From Streptomyces sp. NBC_00178 (GTDB lineage Bacteria > Actinomycetota > Actinomycetes > Streptomycetales > Streptomycetaceae): DNA of 64,000 bases. This document shows positions 10,302 to 17,748 of the stretch, one piece after another (position 1 is the stretch's first letter; the number at the start of each line of letters is the position of its first letter). The translations under genes and the position numbers were made by a program. The notes beneath the pieces are model-generated. The model was not told the DNA's origin, did no database searches, and saw nothing but the letters and a program-made list of their open reading frames with translations. The stretch is taken from contig NZ_CP108143.1 in the NCBI RefSeq assembly GCF_036206005.1, forward strand, positions 6,663,501 to 6,727,500. Direction: 5' to 3'.

Positions 10302-12788
10302 CGCCGCCCGGTTCCGACGGGAACCCGCATGTCGGTTCCCCGCGGGGAGCCCGTCCGTCCGCAGAGCCCTCGCCAGGTACGAGGCGGTACGGCTCCCCGC
10401 GGCGTGGGCGACCTCCCGCGGGGTGCCGGTGGCGACGATCCGGCCGCCCCGGTCCCCGCCGTCGGGTCCCAGATCGATCACATGGTCCGCGCCCGCCACC
10501 ACTGCCATGTCGTGCTCCACGACGACCACGGTGTTCCCCGCGTCCACCAGGCCCTGCAACTGGCGCATCAGCACCTCGACATCGGCGGGGTGCAGCCCGG
10601 TCGTCGGCTCGTCCAGCAGGTAGAGCGTGTGTCCCCGCCGGGCGCGCTGCAGCTCGGAGGCGAGTTTGATGCGCTGCGCCTCACCGCCCGACAGCTCTGT
10701 CGCCGGCTGCCCGAGCCGCAGGTAGCCGAGTCCGACGTCGAGCAGGGCCCGCAGGCTCCGTTCGGCCGCCGGTGTCCCGGCGAGGAAACCCGCCGCCGCC
10801 TCCACCGTCAGATCGAGCACCCCGGCGATCGTCAGCCCGTTCAGGGTGACCTCGAGGGTCGGCGGGTTGTAGCGCGCGCCGTGACAGTCCGGGCAGGGCG
10901 CGTACGTGCTCGGGAGGAACAGCAGTTCCACGGAGACGAAGCCCTCGCCCTGGCAGGTCTCGCACCGCCCCCCGGCCACGTTGAACGAGAACCTGCCCGC
11001 CCGGTAACCGCGGGCCCTCGCCGTCTCCGTGGCCGCGAAGAGCTTGCGGACGACGTCGAAGAGCCCGGTGTACGTGGCGAGGTTGGACCGGGGCGTACGG
11101 CCGATGGGCTTCTGGTCGACCTGGACGAGCCGGTCCACCGCGTCCAGGCCCTCCGCCGACGCGCACCCGTGGGCGCCGGTGCCCGTGCCGTAGGAGTCTG
11201 CCTCCTCCACCGAGTCCGCCGGCCGCCGGTCGGCGAGCACCCCGGCCAGGACCTGGCCCACGAGGGTCGACTTGCCCGAGCCGGAGACGCCGGTGACCGC
11301 GGTCAGGACACGGAGAGGGAACACGGCGTCGACGCCGCGCACGTTGTTGAGGTCCACCCCGCGCAGCGTGATCCGTCCGGACGGTGTACGCGGTTCACGT
11401 ACGGGTGCGGGGTCCTCGTCGAAGAGGAACCGACGCGTGGCGGACTCGGCGATCCCGGCGAGGCCGGCCGGCGGACCACTGTGCAGCACCCGGCCGCCGT
11501 GCTCGCCCGCCTGCGGACCCACGTCCACCAGCCAGTCGGCCTGCCGCACCACATCCATCTGGTGCTCCACCACGAAGACCGAGTTGCCCGCCTCCTTGAG
11601 CCGGCCGAGGACTCCGAGCAGGGCCTCCGTATCGGCGGGATGGAGGCCCGCCGACGGCTCGTCCAGGACGTAGACGACTCCGAAGAGCCCCGAACGGAGC
11701 TGCGTGGCGAGCCGCAGCCGCTGCAACTCGCCCGAGGACAGGGTGGGCGCCGTACGGTCGAGGCTGAGGTAGCCGAGGCCGAGTTCCGTGACGGGCCCGA
11801 TCCGGGCCAGCAGGTCGGCGGTCAGCAGCCGGGCCGTGTCGTCGGCCCCGCCCTCGGCGAGCAGCACCTCGGTGAGGGCGGTGAGGGGGAGGGCGAAGAG
11901 GTCCGCGATGGTCCGGCCCGCGAACGTCACCGCCATGGCCTCGGGGCGCAGCCGGCCGCCCTCGCACAGGGGACAGCGCGTGCTCGTCAGGAAGCGCTCG
12001 GCCCTCGCACGCAGGGTGCGGCTCTTCGAGTCCGCGAACGTGTGCATCACATAGCGTCGGGCGCTCATGTAGGTGCCCTGGTAGGGGCGTTGGATCCGGC
12101 CCGCGTCGCGTACCGGATGGACCGTCACCACCGGCTGCTCGTCGGTGAAGAGGATCCACGCGCGGGCCTCAGGCTCCAGTTCCCGCCACGGCCGGTCGAC
12201 GTCGTGTCCGAGGGCATCCAGCACGTCACGGAGGTTCTTACCCTGCCAGGCGCCCGGCCAGGCGGCGACCGCCCCCTCCCGGATGGACAACGACGGGTCG
12301 GGCACCAGTAGTTGCTCGGTGGTCCGGTGGATCCTGCCGAGGCCGTGGCACTCGGGGCACGCCCCGGCGGCGGTGTTGGGGGAGAAGGCGTCGGAGTCCA
12401 GCCGTTCAGCCCCCTGAGGGTAGTCGCCCGCACGCGAGAACAGCATCCGCAGTGAGTTGGAGAGGGTGGTGACCGTGCCCACCGAGGACCGCGAGCCCGG
12501 CGCGGACCGGCGCTGTTCCAGGGACACCGCGGGCGGCAGTCCGGTGATCTCGCCGACGTCCGGTGCTCCGACCTGGTGGATCAGCCGGCGGGCGTAGGGG
12601 GCGACCGACTCGAAGTAGCGGCGCTGGGCCTCCGCGTAGATCGTCCCGAACGCGAGGGAGGACTTCCCCGACCCCGACACACCGGTGAAGACCGCGAGCA
12701 TGTCACGGGGGATGTCGACGTCCACGTCACGGAGGTTGTGCTCGCGCGCACCGCGCACCCGGACGTACGGATCATGGGGGGTGGACAT
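10290..12788 (-). CDS. UvrA-like ATPase (UvrA2/DrrC type), ABC family
   Basis: An 832-residue soluble protein with two ABC ATPase cassettes arranged as in UvrA. The first Walker A is GVSGSGKSS near residue 37 and the second GVSGSGKST near 500. Zinc-finger-like cysteine pairs CPECHG, CPLCEGG, CETCQGEG and CPDCHGA are present, with ABC signature LSGGEAQRIKL and Walker B LLDEPTTGLHP. It is about 120 residues shorter than housekeeping UvrA (about 950), consistent with the UvrA2 paralogues that lack the UvrB-interaction insertion and are often linked to resistance to DNA-binding drugs. No drug cluster is adjacent, so the role is unclear: accessory repair or self-protection. The ATG start has GGAG about 13 nt upstream, a long spacing. 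Confidence 0.88.
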   Translation of the reverse strand: MSTPHDPYVRVRGAREHNLRDVDVDIPRDMLAVFTGVSGSGKSSLAFGTIYAEAQRRYFESVAPYARRLIHQVGAPDVGEITGLPPAVSLEQRRSAPGSRSSVGTVTTLSNSLRMLFSRAGDYPQGAERLDSDAFSPNTAAGACPECHGLGRIHRTTEQLLVPDPSLSIREGAVAAWPGAWQGKNLRDVLDALGHDVDRPWRELEPEARAWILFTDEQPVVTVHPVRDAGRIQRPYQGTYMSARRYVMHTFADSKSRTLRARAERFLTSTRCPLCEGGRLRPEAMAVTFAGRTIADLFALPLTALTEVLLAEGGADDTARLLTADLLARIGPVTELGLGYLSLDRTAPTLSSGELQRLRLATQLRSGLFGVVYVLDEPSAGLHPADTEALLGVLGRLKEAGNSVFVVEHQMDVVRQADWLVDVGPQAGEHGGRVLHSGPPAGLAGIAESATRRFLFDEDPAPVREPRTPSGRITLRGVDLNNVRGVDAVFPLRVLTAVTGVSGSGKSTLVGQVLAGVLADRRPADSVEEADSYGTGTGAHGCASAEGLDAVDRLVQVDQKPIGRTPRSNLATYTGLFDVVRKLFAATETARARGYRAGRFSFNVAGGRCETCQGEGFVSVELLFLPSTYAPCPDCHGARYNPPTLEVTLNGLTIAGVLDLTVEAAAGFLAGTPAAERSLRALLDVGLGYLRLGQPATELSGGEAQRIKLASELQRARRGHTLYLLDEPTTGLHPADVEVLMRQLQGLVDAGNTVVVVEHDMAVVAGADHVIDLGPDGGDRGGRIVATGTPREVAHAAGSRTASYLARALRTDGLPAGNRHAGSRRNRAADPG

Positions 12789-12858
12789 CGGGGGTGCGGC
12801 TCCGTCGGTTCGATGGGCGGGGTGCGGCTCTGCCGGTGATCCTTCCGTACGCGGACAC

Positions 12859-12932
12859 GTCGCTCGGGCCCAGGTCCGGGCCCGGACGCGGGGCCGTCGC
12901 TCGGGCCCAGGTCCAGGCCCGGACGCGGGGCC
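12859..12932. repeat. 37-bp tandem direct repeat, two copies
   Basis: 12859-12895 and 12896-12932 are identical except for one base, and a partial third copy follows. They lie in the 240-bp interval between the UvrA-like start and the DUF6381-like gene, where I see no gene. Function unknown; probably a local duplication. Confidence 0.85.
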
Positions 12933-13029
12933 GTCGCCGACGCGGGCCGGGGGAGCTGGGGCCCGGACCGGCGCCGGATGCGGAGCGTGCCCGTCGCACC
13001 CGGCGCCGGCGGGAAGCGGATGTTCCCGT

Positions 13030-13221
13030 CTACACCATCGGGTCCATTCCGCGGTCGGTCAGCGCGCTTTCCTGTTCGCTCTGCTCCCGCAGGCGCCGGG
13101 CCTTGTCCTGGAGCCGCTGCCGCTGTTCCGGATCGGTGGCGCGGTCCGCGGCTTCGTTGAGCTCCTGCGCCTTGGCCCGCAGCTGCCGGACGCGGCCACC
13201 GGACTCTCCTGCACTGCTCAT
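13030..13221 (-). CDS. Small hydrophilic coiled-coil protein, DUF6381-like
   Basis: The 63-residue protein is almost entirely charged and helical, with runs such as RQLRAKAQELNEAADRA and RQRLQDKARRLREQ suggesting one amphipathic helix or short coiled coil. It resembles a Streptomyces family of small hydrophilic proteins (DUF6381) of unknown function. GTG (13227) and ATG (13221) are both possible starts; ATG is chosen because AGGAG lies 5 nt upstream of it, whereas the same site abuts the GTG. Nothing indicates membrane insertion. Neighbours (PfpI-like protein, dodecin) suggest a general-stress context, but this is inference. Confidence 0.7.
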   Translation of the reverse strand: MSSAGESGGRVRQLRAKAQELNEAADRATDPEQRQRLQDKARRLREQSEQESALTDRGMDPMV

Positions 13222-13278
13222 GATCACTCCTGGATCTGTGGGGGAGCGGACAGCATCAGAGAAGCAGCGCCCGTCCCC

Positions 13279-13416
13279 GTGTGCATCTCGACCGACCGCG
13301 TCAGCGGTGCGCAGGGGCCGACAAAGGACCAGTCGTACGAGGACGCCGGGAAGCGCGACGTCGAGGGTGGCTCCTCGACGAACAAGGAACAGCTGCGCAA
13401 GGCCCTCGGGCGCTGA
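13279..13416 (+). pseudogene. Remnant of a Rho_N/SAP-like small protein
   Basis: The plus-strand frame ending at 13416 reads TKDQSYEDAGKRDVEGGSSTNKEQLRKALGR at its C-terminus in pieces: T-K-D-Q-x-Y-E-x-A, D-V-E-G-x-S-S, N-K-E-Q-L-x-K-A-L. This matches the helix-extended-loop-helix (Rho_N/SAP-like) tails of small Streptomyces proteins, which usually read LYEEAK and GRSSM at the positions that here are SYEDAG and GGSST. The upstream part does not resemble a protein, and the only start (GTG 13279) lacks a ribosome site. I take it as a decaying gene end, though a real 45-residue peptide cannot be excluded. Confidence 0.4.
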
Positions 13417-13418
13417 GA

Positions 13419-13988
13419 TCAGGAAGCCACCGCCGCGAGTTCCTCGCGGATCACGCCGAGGAAGTCGTCCAGGTCGTCCGGATCACGCGAGGTGATCAGG
13501 GCCCAGCCGCCGGCGTCGTCCCTCACCACGGGTTCGTCGACCCAACTGCCGCCGGCGTTGCGGATGTCCGTCCGGAGCGAGGCGTACGACGTGAGGGTCT
13601 TGTTCTTCAGGACGTCCGATTCGACGAGTGCCCACGGACCGTGACAGATGGCGGCCACGGGGCGTCCGGTCGTGGTGAACGACCGGACGATCTCCATGGT
13701 GGCGTCCTGCAGCCTGAGCGTGTCGGCGTTGAGGGTCCCGCCGGGCACGAGCAGCATGTCGTAGCCGTCCGGGTCCGTGTCGGACAGGGTGAACGAGGGG
13801 CGGACGGTCTCCCCGGGATCCTTGTCGCCCACGAGCGTCCGGATGGGATCCGCGGACACGGCGGCGACGTCGACGGTCGCTCCCGCGTCCCTCAGCTGTC
13901 GTACGGGCACGACGAGTTCGTCCTGCTCGACGCCGTAGTTGGTCACGATCACCAGCACGCGGCGCCCGTCGAGGTTCCGGTCCGTCAT
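13419..13988 (-). CDS. DJ-1/PfpI-family glutamine amidotransferase-like protein
   Basis: A 189-residue single-domain protein of the PfpI/YhbO type. It shows the N-terminal strand VLVIVTNYGVEQDEL with a conserved Glu, the YDMLLVPGG turn, and the nucleophile elbow AAICHGPWALVE in which Cys is followed by His. Relatives are described as proteases, chaperones or glyoxalase/deglycase-like stress proteins; the exact reaction cannot be read from sequence. The ATG at 13988 has GGAAGGA upstream; the frame runs 49 codons further without protein-like sequence. Its 3' end lies 2 bp from the end of the plus-strand Rho_N remnant. Confidence 0.9.
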   Translation of the reverse strand: MTDRNLDGRRVLVIVTNYGVEQDELVVPVRQLRDAGATVDVAAVSADPIRTLVGDKDPGETVRPSFTLSDTDPDGYDMLLVPGGTLNADTLRLQDATMEIVRSFTTTGRPVAAICHGPWALVESDVLKNKTLTSYASLRTDIRNAGGSWVDEPVVRDDAGGWALITSRDPDDLDDFLGVIREELAAVAS

Positions 13989-14118
13989 CCGTCCGTCCTT
14001 CCGTCGTTCTTCCCGGTGTGCGGGCCGTTGCCCGCGGGTGCCGGACGTGGGCCGGCACCCGGTGGCTGCCGACCGGTGGCCGGCGTCCGGCACTCCTGCG
14101 GCTACCCACGGCGCGGCG

Positions 14119-14173
14119 TCCCACCGCTCGCACACGAAGACCCCCGGTGGACGGGGGTCTGCGAGCGGTGGGA
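14119..14173 (-). terminator. Long two-part hairpin between dodecin and the PfpI gene
   Basis: A 13-bp outer stem (14119-14131 with 14161-14173), a one-sided 6-nt bulge (14132-14137), and a 9-bp inner stem (14138-14146 with 14152-14160) closing a 5-nt loop. It lies 76 bp past the dodecin stop and upstream of the PfpI gene. The bulged form is unusual for a plain terminator, so an RNA processing or regulatory role is possible. Confidence 0.6.
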
Positions 14174-14249
14174 GCCGCAGGGTGCGGGAGCGCCGCCGGG
14201 ATCCCCGGCACGGCGCTCCTGTCCAGGTGCCGCCGTCGAGCCGGAAGCT

Positions 14250-14465
14250 TCAGCCGTCGCCGTCGAGCCGGAAGCCGACCTTGAGACCCACCTGGTAGTG
14301 GGCGATGCGGCCGTTCTCGATGTGTCCGCGTACCTGCGTCATCTCGAACCAGTCGAGATTGTGCAAAGTTTCGGAGGCGCGTGCGACGCCGTTCCGGATC
14401 GCCGCGTCCAGGCCCTCCTCGGAGGTTCCTACGATCTCGGTGACCCGGTAGGTGTGATTGGACAT
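14250..14465 (-). CDS. Dodecin family flavin-binding protein
   Basis: The 71-residue protein matches dodecin: MSNHTYRVTEIVGTS at the N-terminus, then the helix with SEEGLDAAI and the ETLHNLDWFEMTQVRGHI strand with the conserved Trp that stacks on flavin, and the HYQVGLKVGFRL strand. Dodecins form hollow dodecamers that store or sequester FMN, riboflavin or coenzyme A derivatives. A strong AGGAG lies 8 nt before the ATG. It has its own hairpin downstream and is divergent from the sugar-binding lipoprotein gene. Confidence 0.93.
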   Translation of the reverse strand: MSNHTYRVTEIVGTSEEGLDAAIRNGVARASETLHNLDWFEMTQVRGHIENGRIAHYQVGLKVGFRLDGDG

Positions 14466-14551
14466 CAAATGTCTCCTTTCCTGCCTCCACGGTGCCTTAC
14501 TCCGTGTCGGCGCGCGAGGCGTCCGCCTCCCGGCCCGGGAAGCTCCGGGGC

Positions 14552-14580
14552 TTGACCAGGGCATTGGTACATACCAAACT
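14552..14580 (+). promoter_or_regulatory. Putative promoter with GntR-type palindrome before the sugar-binding protein
   Basis: TTGACC (14552-14557) could be a -35 with CAAACT (14575-14580) as -10, 17 bp apart. Lying between and into the -10 is a perfect palindrome TTGGTA-CA-TACCAA (14564-14577). TGGT-N4-ACCA is the spacing of HutC/DasR-type GntR operators, though the centre differs from the dasR consensus CTAG. The regulator is not encoded next to it. Confidence 0.45.
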
Positions 14581-14669
14581 CCGACCCACACGCCCGTGCG
14601 AGCGCCGCCCGCAGTCCCCCCATCCGGGTCCTGTCGAGCTGTCGTGCCGTTTCGCAGAAGGTGACCACC

Positions 14670-15923
14670 GTGAAGATCCGCAATCTGGCCGGAGCCGTCG
14701 CGCTCGTATCCACCGTGGCGCTGAGCGGCTGCGGTTACCTCCCCGGCTCGGACGCCGGCAGCAGCAAGGTGACCGTCTGGCTGATGAAGGGCAGCGCCTC
14801 CGAGGAGTTCCTCGACGGCTTCAAGGCGTCGTACGAGGCCGAGCACCCCTCTGTCGAACTGGAGTTCGTGCTCCAGGAATGGGGCGGCATCGGACCCAAG
14901 GTCCTGAAGGCGCTCGACGGTGACGACGCTCCCGATGTCATCGAGGTCGGCAACACCCAGGTCGCCCAGTACGCGGAGACCGGTGAGCTGCGCGACCTCA
15001 CCCTCGAGTCGATGCGTGACCTGGGAGGGGAGGACTGGCTGCCGGGACTCGCCGAGCCGGGCAAGGTCAGCGGCGGGCAGTACGGAATCCCCTGGTACGC
15101 GGCCAACCGGGTCGTGATCTACAACAAGGACCTCTTCGCGCAGGCCGGGATAACGGCTCTCCCGGAGACCCGCGCGCAGTGGCTGGACGTCAGCGAGAAG
15201 CTGGACACCGCGAGCGAGCAGGGCATCTACCTCGCCGGACAGAACTGGTACGTCCTCGCCGGCTTCATCTGGGACGAGGGCGGGGAGCTTGCCGACGACA
15301 GCGGCGGCGACTGGCAGGGGGCACTCGACACGCCCGCCGCCCTGCGGGGCATGGACTTCTACAAGCGGCTCCAGGCCCTCGGCGACGGCCCGAAGGACGC
15401 CGACGAGCAGACACCCCCGGAGACCGACGTGTTCGCCGAGGGAGACGTGGCGCAGATCGTCTCCGTGCCCGGCAGTGCCGCCCTCATCGAGCAGCGGAAC
15501 CCGGAACTCAAGGGGAAACTCGGCTACTTCCCCATCCCCGGCAAGACGGCGGACAAGCCGGGTGCCGTCTTCACCGGAGGCTCCGACCTCATCGTGCCGG
15601 ACGGCGCCGACCAGCGCGGCGAGGGGGTCGAGATCGTCAAGGCGCTCGCCGGTGAGAAGTGGCAGACGGAGCTCGCCCGCGCGATGAGCTACGTCCCCAA
15701 CAAGCCCTCGCTCGCCCGGGCCGTGGCCGGGCAGGAGGGGACCTCCGTCATGGCCGAGGGGGCCACCGAGGGCCGTGCCACGCCCAATTCGCCCTACTGG
15801 GCGGCAGTGGAGGCGGACAACCCGATCAAGCCCTACATGACGGCCGTGCTCCAGGGCGGCGACCCGGCCGAGGAGGCCAGGAAGGCGTCGGACCGCATCA
15901 CCTCCAAGCTGATCAGCGGCTGA
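14670..15923 (+). CDS. Extracellular sugar-binding lipoprotein (ABC importer), orphan
   Basis: The 417-residue protein begins with a lipoprotein signal peptide (VALSGC lipobox at about residue 22). The rest is a family 1 solute-binding protein: WLMKGSASEEFLDGFKASYEAEHP, APDVIEVGNTQVAQYAETGEL, the GIPWYAANRVVIYNKDLFAQAGI hinge strand, and the GGSDLIVPDGA block are typical of sugar or N-acetyl-chitooligosaccharide binders such as NgcE/DasA relatives. GTG 14670 is preferred over GTG 14661 because GAAGG lies 8 nt before it. No permease or ATPase gene follows, so it must use partners elsewhere (many Streptomyces sugar importers share MsiK). Substrate unknown. Confidence 0.88.
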   Translation: MKIRNLAGAVALVSTVALSGCGYLPGSDAGSSKVTVWLMKGSASEEFLDGFKASYEAEHPSVELEFVLQEWGGIGPKVLKALDGDDAPDVIEVGNTQVAQYAETGELRDLTLESMRDLGGEDWLPGLAEPGKVSGGQYGIPWYAANRVVIYNKDLFAQAGITALPETRAQWLDVSEKLDTASEQGIYLAGQNWYVLAGFIWDEGGELADDSGGDWQGALDTPAALRGMDFYKRLQALGDGPKDADEQTPPETDVFAEGDVAQIVSVPGSAALIEQRNPELKGKLGYFPIPGKTADKPGAVFTGGSDLIVPDGADQRGEGVEIVKALAGEKWQTELARAMSYVPNKPSLARAVAGQEGTSVMAEGATEGRATPNSPYWAAVEADNPIKPYMTAVLQGGDPAEEARKASDRITSKLISG

Positions 15924-16084
15924 CCGCGGGGTCCGCGACCCGGGGATTCAGCCGTCGCACATCGCGGATCCCCACGGCGGTCACGTCGAATCCAGCCGGT
16001 CACGGAAGAAGTAGGGGGCCGGGTCGTCGCACCATCCGCGAGGGCCCGGCAGCCGCCCTCGCCGATCCGTCCCCGGAGACCGCC

Positions 16085-16912
16085 ATGACCGTGCTGCCCC
16101 TCTCCACGCCCGCGCACCCCTCCACCGCCGCACCCGCCGTCGTCCCCGCGCCCCGGCGGACCGCGGCCGACGCGGCCTCCGGATACCGCGTCGGTCTGGC
16201 CACCGGCCCGGAGGACGTACGGGCCGCGCAGCGCCTGCGCCACCTGGTGTTCGCCGGAGAGCTCGGAGCCCGGCTCGACAGCCTGGAACCGGGACTGGAC
16301 GCCGACGCCTTCGACGCCCACTGCGACCACCTGCTCGTGCGGGAGAACGCCACCGGTGACGTCGTGGCCACCTACCGGCTGCTGCCCCCCGAGGGTGCCC
16401 GGCGCGCCGGCGGCCTGTACGCGGAGGGTGAGTTCGACCTCGGCAGGCTCCGGCCGATCCGTGACGACCTCGTCGAGGTGGGCAGGTCCTGCGTCCACCC
16501 CGCACACCGGGACGGTGCCGTCATCGCCCTCATCTGGGCCGGCCTCGCCCGGTACATGGAGCGCACCGGCCACAACTGGCTCGCAGGCTGCTGCTCCGTA
16601 CCCCTCGCCGACGGCGGCGCGCTCGCCGCCAGGAGCTGGGACACGGTGCGGACCCACAACCTGGCGCCGGAGGAGTACTGGGTCACGCCCCACCGCCTCT
16701 GGGACGCGTCCGGTCAACCCGCCGCCGGGCCGGCGGGCCGGGCGGCCCTCCCGCCGCTGCTGCGCGGCTACCTCCGCCTCGGCGCCTGGGTCTGCGGTGC
16801 GCCGGCGCACGACCCCGACTTCGACGTCGCGGACCTGTACGTCCTGCTCTCGATGCGCCGCACCGATCCCCGCTACCTGCGCCACTTCCTCTCGCTGGCC
16901 CCGCTGCGATGA
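16085..16912 (+). CDS. olsB: Ornithine-lipid N-acyltransferase, OlsB-type
   Basis: The 275-residue GNAT-fold protein resembles OlsB, which transfers a 3-hydroxyacyl group from acyl-carrier protein to the alpha-amino group of ornithine, giving lyso-ornithine lipid. Visible features are the disordered Pro/Ala-rich N-terminus (about 30 residues), QRLRHLVFAGELGARL, DAFDAHCDHLLV, the ATYRLLPP strand and the EVGRSCVHPAHRDGAVI motif typical of OlsB/hemolysin-like acyltransferases. The ATG at 16085 has GGAG 7 nt upstream. Its stop overlaps the next start (ATGA). The pair matches the ornithine-lipid genes described in S. coelicolor. Phosphate limitation is the usual inducer elsewhere; no pho box was recognised. 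Confidence 0.85.
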   Translation: MTVLPLSTPAHPSTAAPAVVPAPRRTAADAASGYRVGLATGPEDVRAAQRLRHLVFAGELGARLDSLEPGLDADAFDAHCDHLLVRENATGDVVATYRLLPPEGARRAGGLYAEGEFDLGRLRPIRDDLVEVGRSCVHPAHRDGAVIALIWAGLARYMERTGHNWLAGCCSVPLADGGALAARSWDTVRTHNLAPEEYWVTPHRLWDASGQPAAGPAGRAALPPLLRGYLRLGAWVCGAPAHDPDFDVADLYVLLSMRRTDPRYLRHFLSLAPLR

Positions 16913-17748
16913 GCGTCTGGCTGCCCGCCGCGCCCTGCACCCCGGCGGAGTGCGCGCACCACGAGGACGCCCTTCGCCCGCCGATCGCCGCCGGCGGCCT
17001 GCTCGTCGCCGGCTTCGCCGTCACCCTGCTCGGTGTGCTGTGCGTGCCCGCCGCACTGCTCCTGAGGCAGCACCACCGGGACCGTCTGATCCGCCGGTGG
17101 GCGTACACGGTGGTGCGTGCCTTCGGCGTACGCGTACGCGTCACCGGGGACGCCGTCCCACCCGCGCGGGCTTCGACGGGGGAGCTCGTGGTCGCCAACC
17201 ACGTCTCCTGGCTGGACATCCCGCTGCTCGCCACCGTGCTCCCCGCCCGGATGCTGGCCAAGAGCGAGATACGGTCCTGGCCGCTCCTCGGGCCGGTCGC
17301 CGCGCTCGGCGGCACGCTGTTCATCGAGCGGGACCGGCTGCGCGCCCTCCCGGGCACGGTGCGCGCGCTCGCCGGCGCGCTGGTCGCCGGATCACGGGTG
17401 GCCGTCTTCCCCGAGGGCGGCACCTGGTGCGGCCGCACCGGAGGCCGGTTCCGGCCGGCGGCCTTCCAGGCGGCGGTGGACGCAGCCGCTCCCGTCCGTC
17501 CCGTCCGGATCGCCTACCGGACCTCGCGGTCGCAGGGGGCGGCGGGCGCGGCCGCGTTCGTCGGGGACGACCCGCTCGCCGCCTCCCTGTGGCGGGTGGT
17601 GACCGCCGCCGGGCTCACCGCCGAGATCCACGTCCTGCCGCAGATCTCCTCAGTCGGCGAACCCGGCCGGCGGGCACTGGCGCGCAGGGCTCAGTCCGCG
17701 GTCGCCAACGAGAGCGCGAACCTGCCGCCCTCGTCCGTCCACCACTGA
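16909..17748 (+). CDS. olsA: 1-acyl-glycerol-3-phosphate-type acyltransferase, OlsA-type
   Basis: A 279-residue membrane-associated PlsC-family acyltransferase with a hydrophobic N-terminal segment (about residues 26-52). The catalytic NHVSWLD (H-x4-D form) lies near residue 98, with ERDR and VAVFPEGGT as the substrate-binding blocks. In ornithine-lipid synthesis it adds the second acyl chain to lyso-ornithine lipid made by OlsB; a role in phosphatidic acid synthesis is the alternative, made less likely by coupling to olsB. Its last 58 bp run antisense into the end of egtD. The last 20 or so residues (after RRAQSAV) look unstructured, perhaps an extension created by the overlap. Confidence 0.85.
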   Translation: MSVWLPAAPCTPAECAHHEDALRPPIAAGGLLVAGFAVTLLGVLCVPAALLLRQHHRDRLIRRWAYTVVRAFGVRVRVTGDAVPPARASTGELVVANHVSWLDIPLLATVLPARMLAKSEIRSWPLLGPVAALGGTLFIERDRLRALPGTVRALAGALVAGSRVAVFPEGGTWCGRTGGRFRPAAFQAAVDAAAPVRPVRIAYRTSRSQGAAGAAAFVGDDPLAASLWRVVTAAGLTAEIHVLPQISSVGEPGRRALARRAQSAVANESANLPPSSVHH

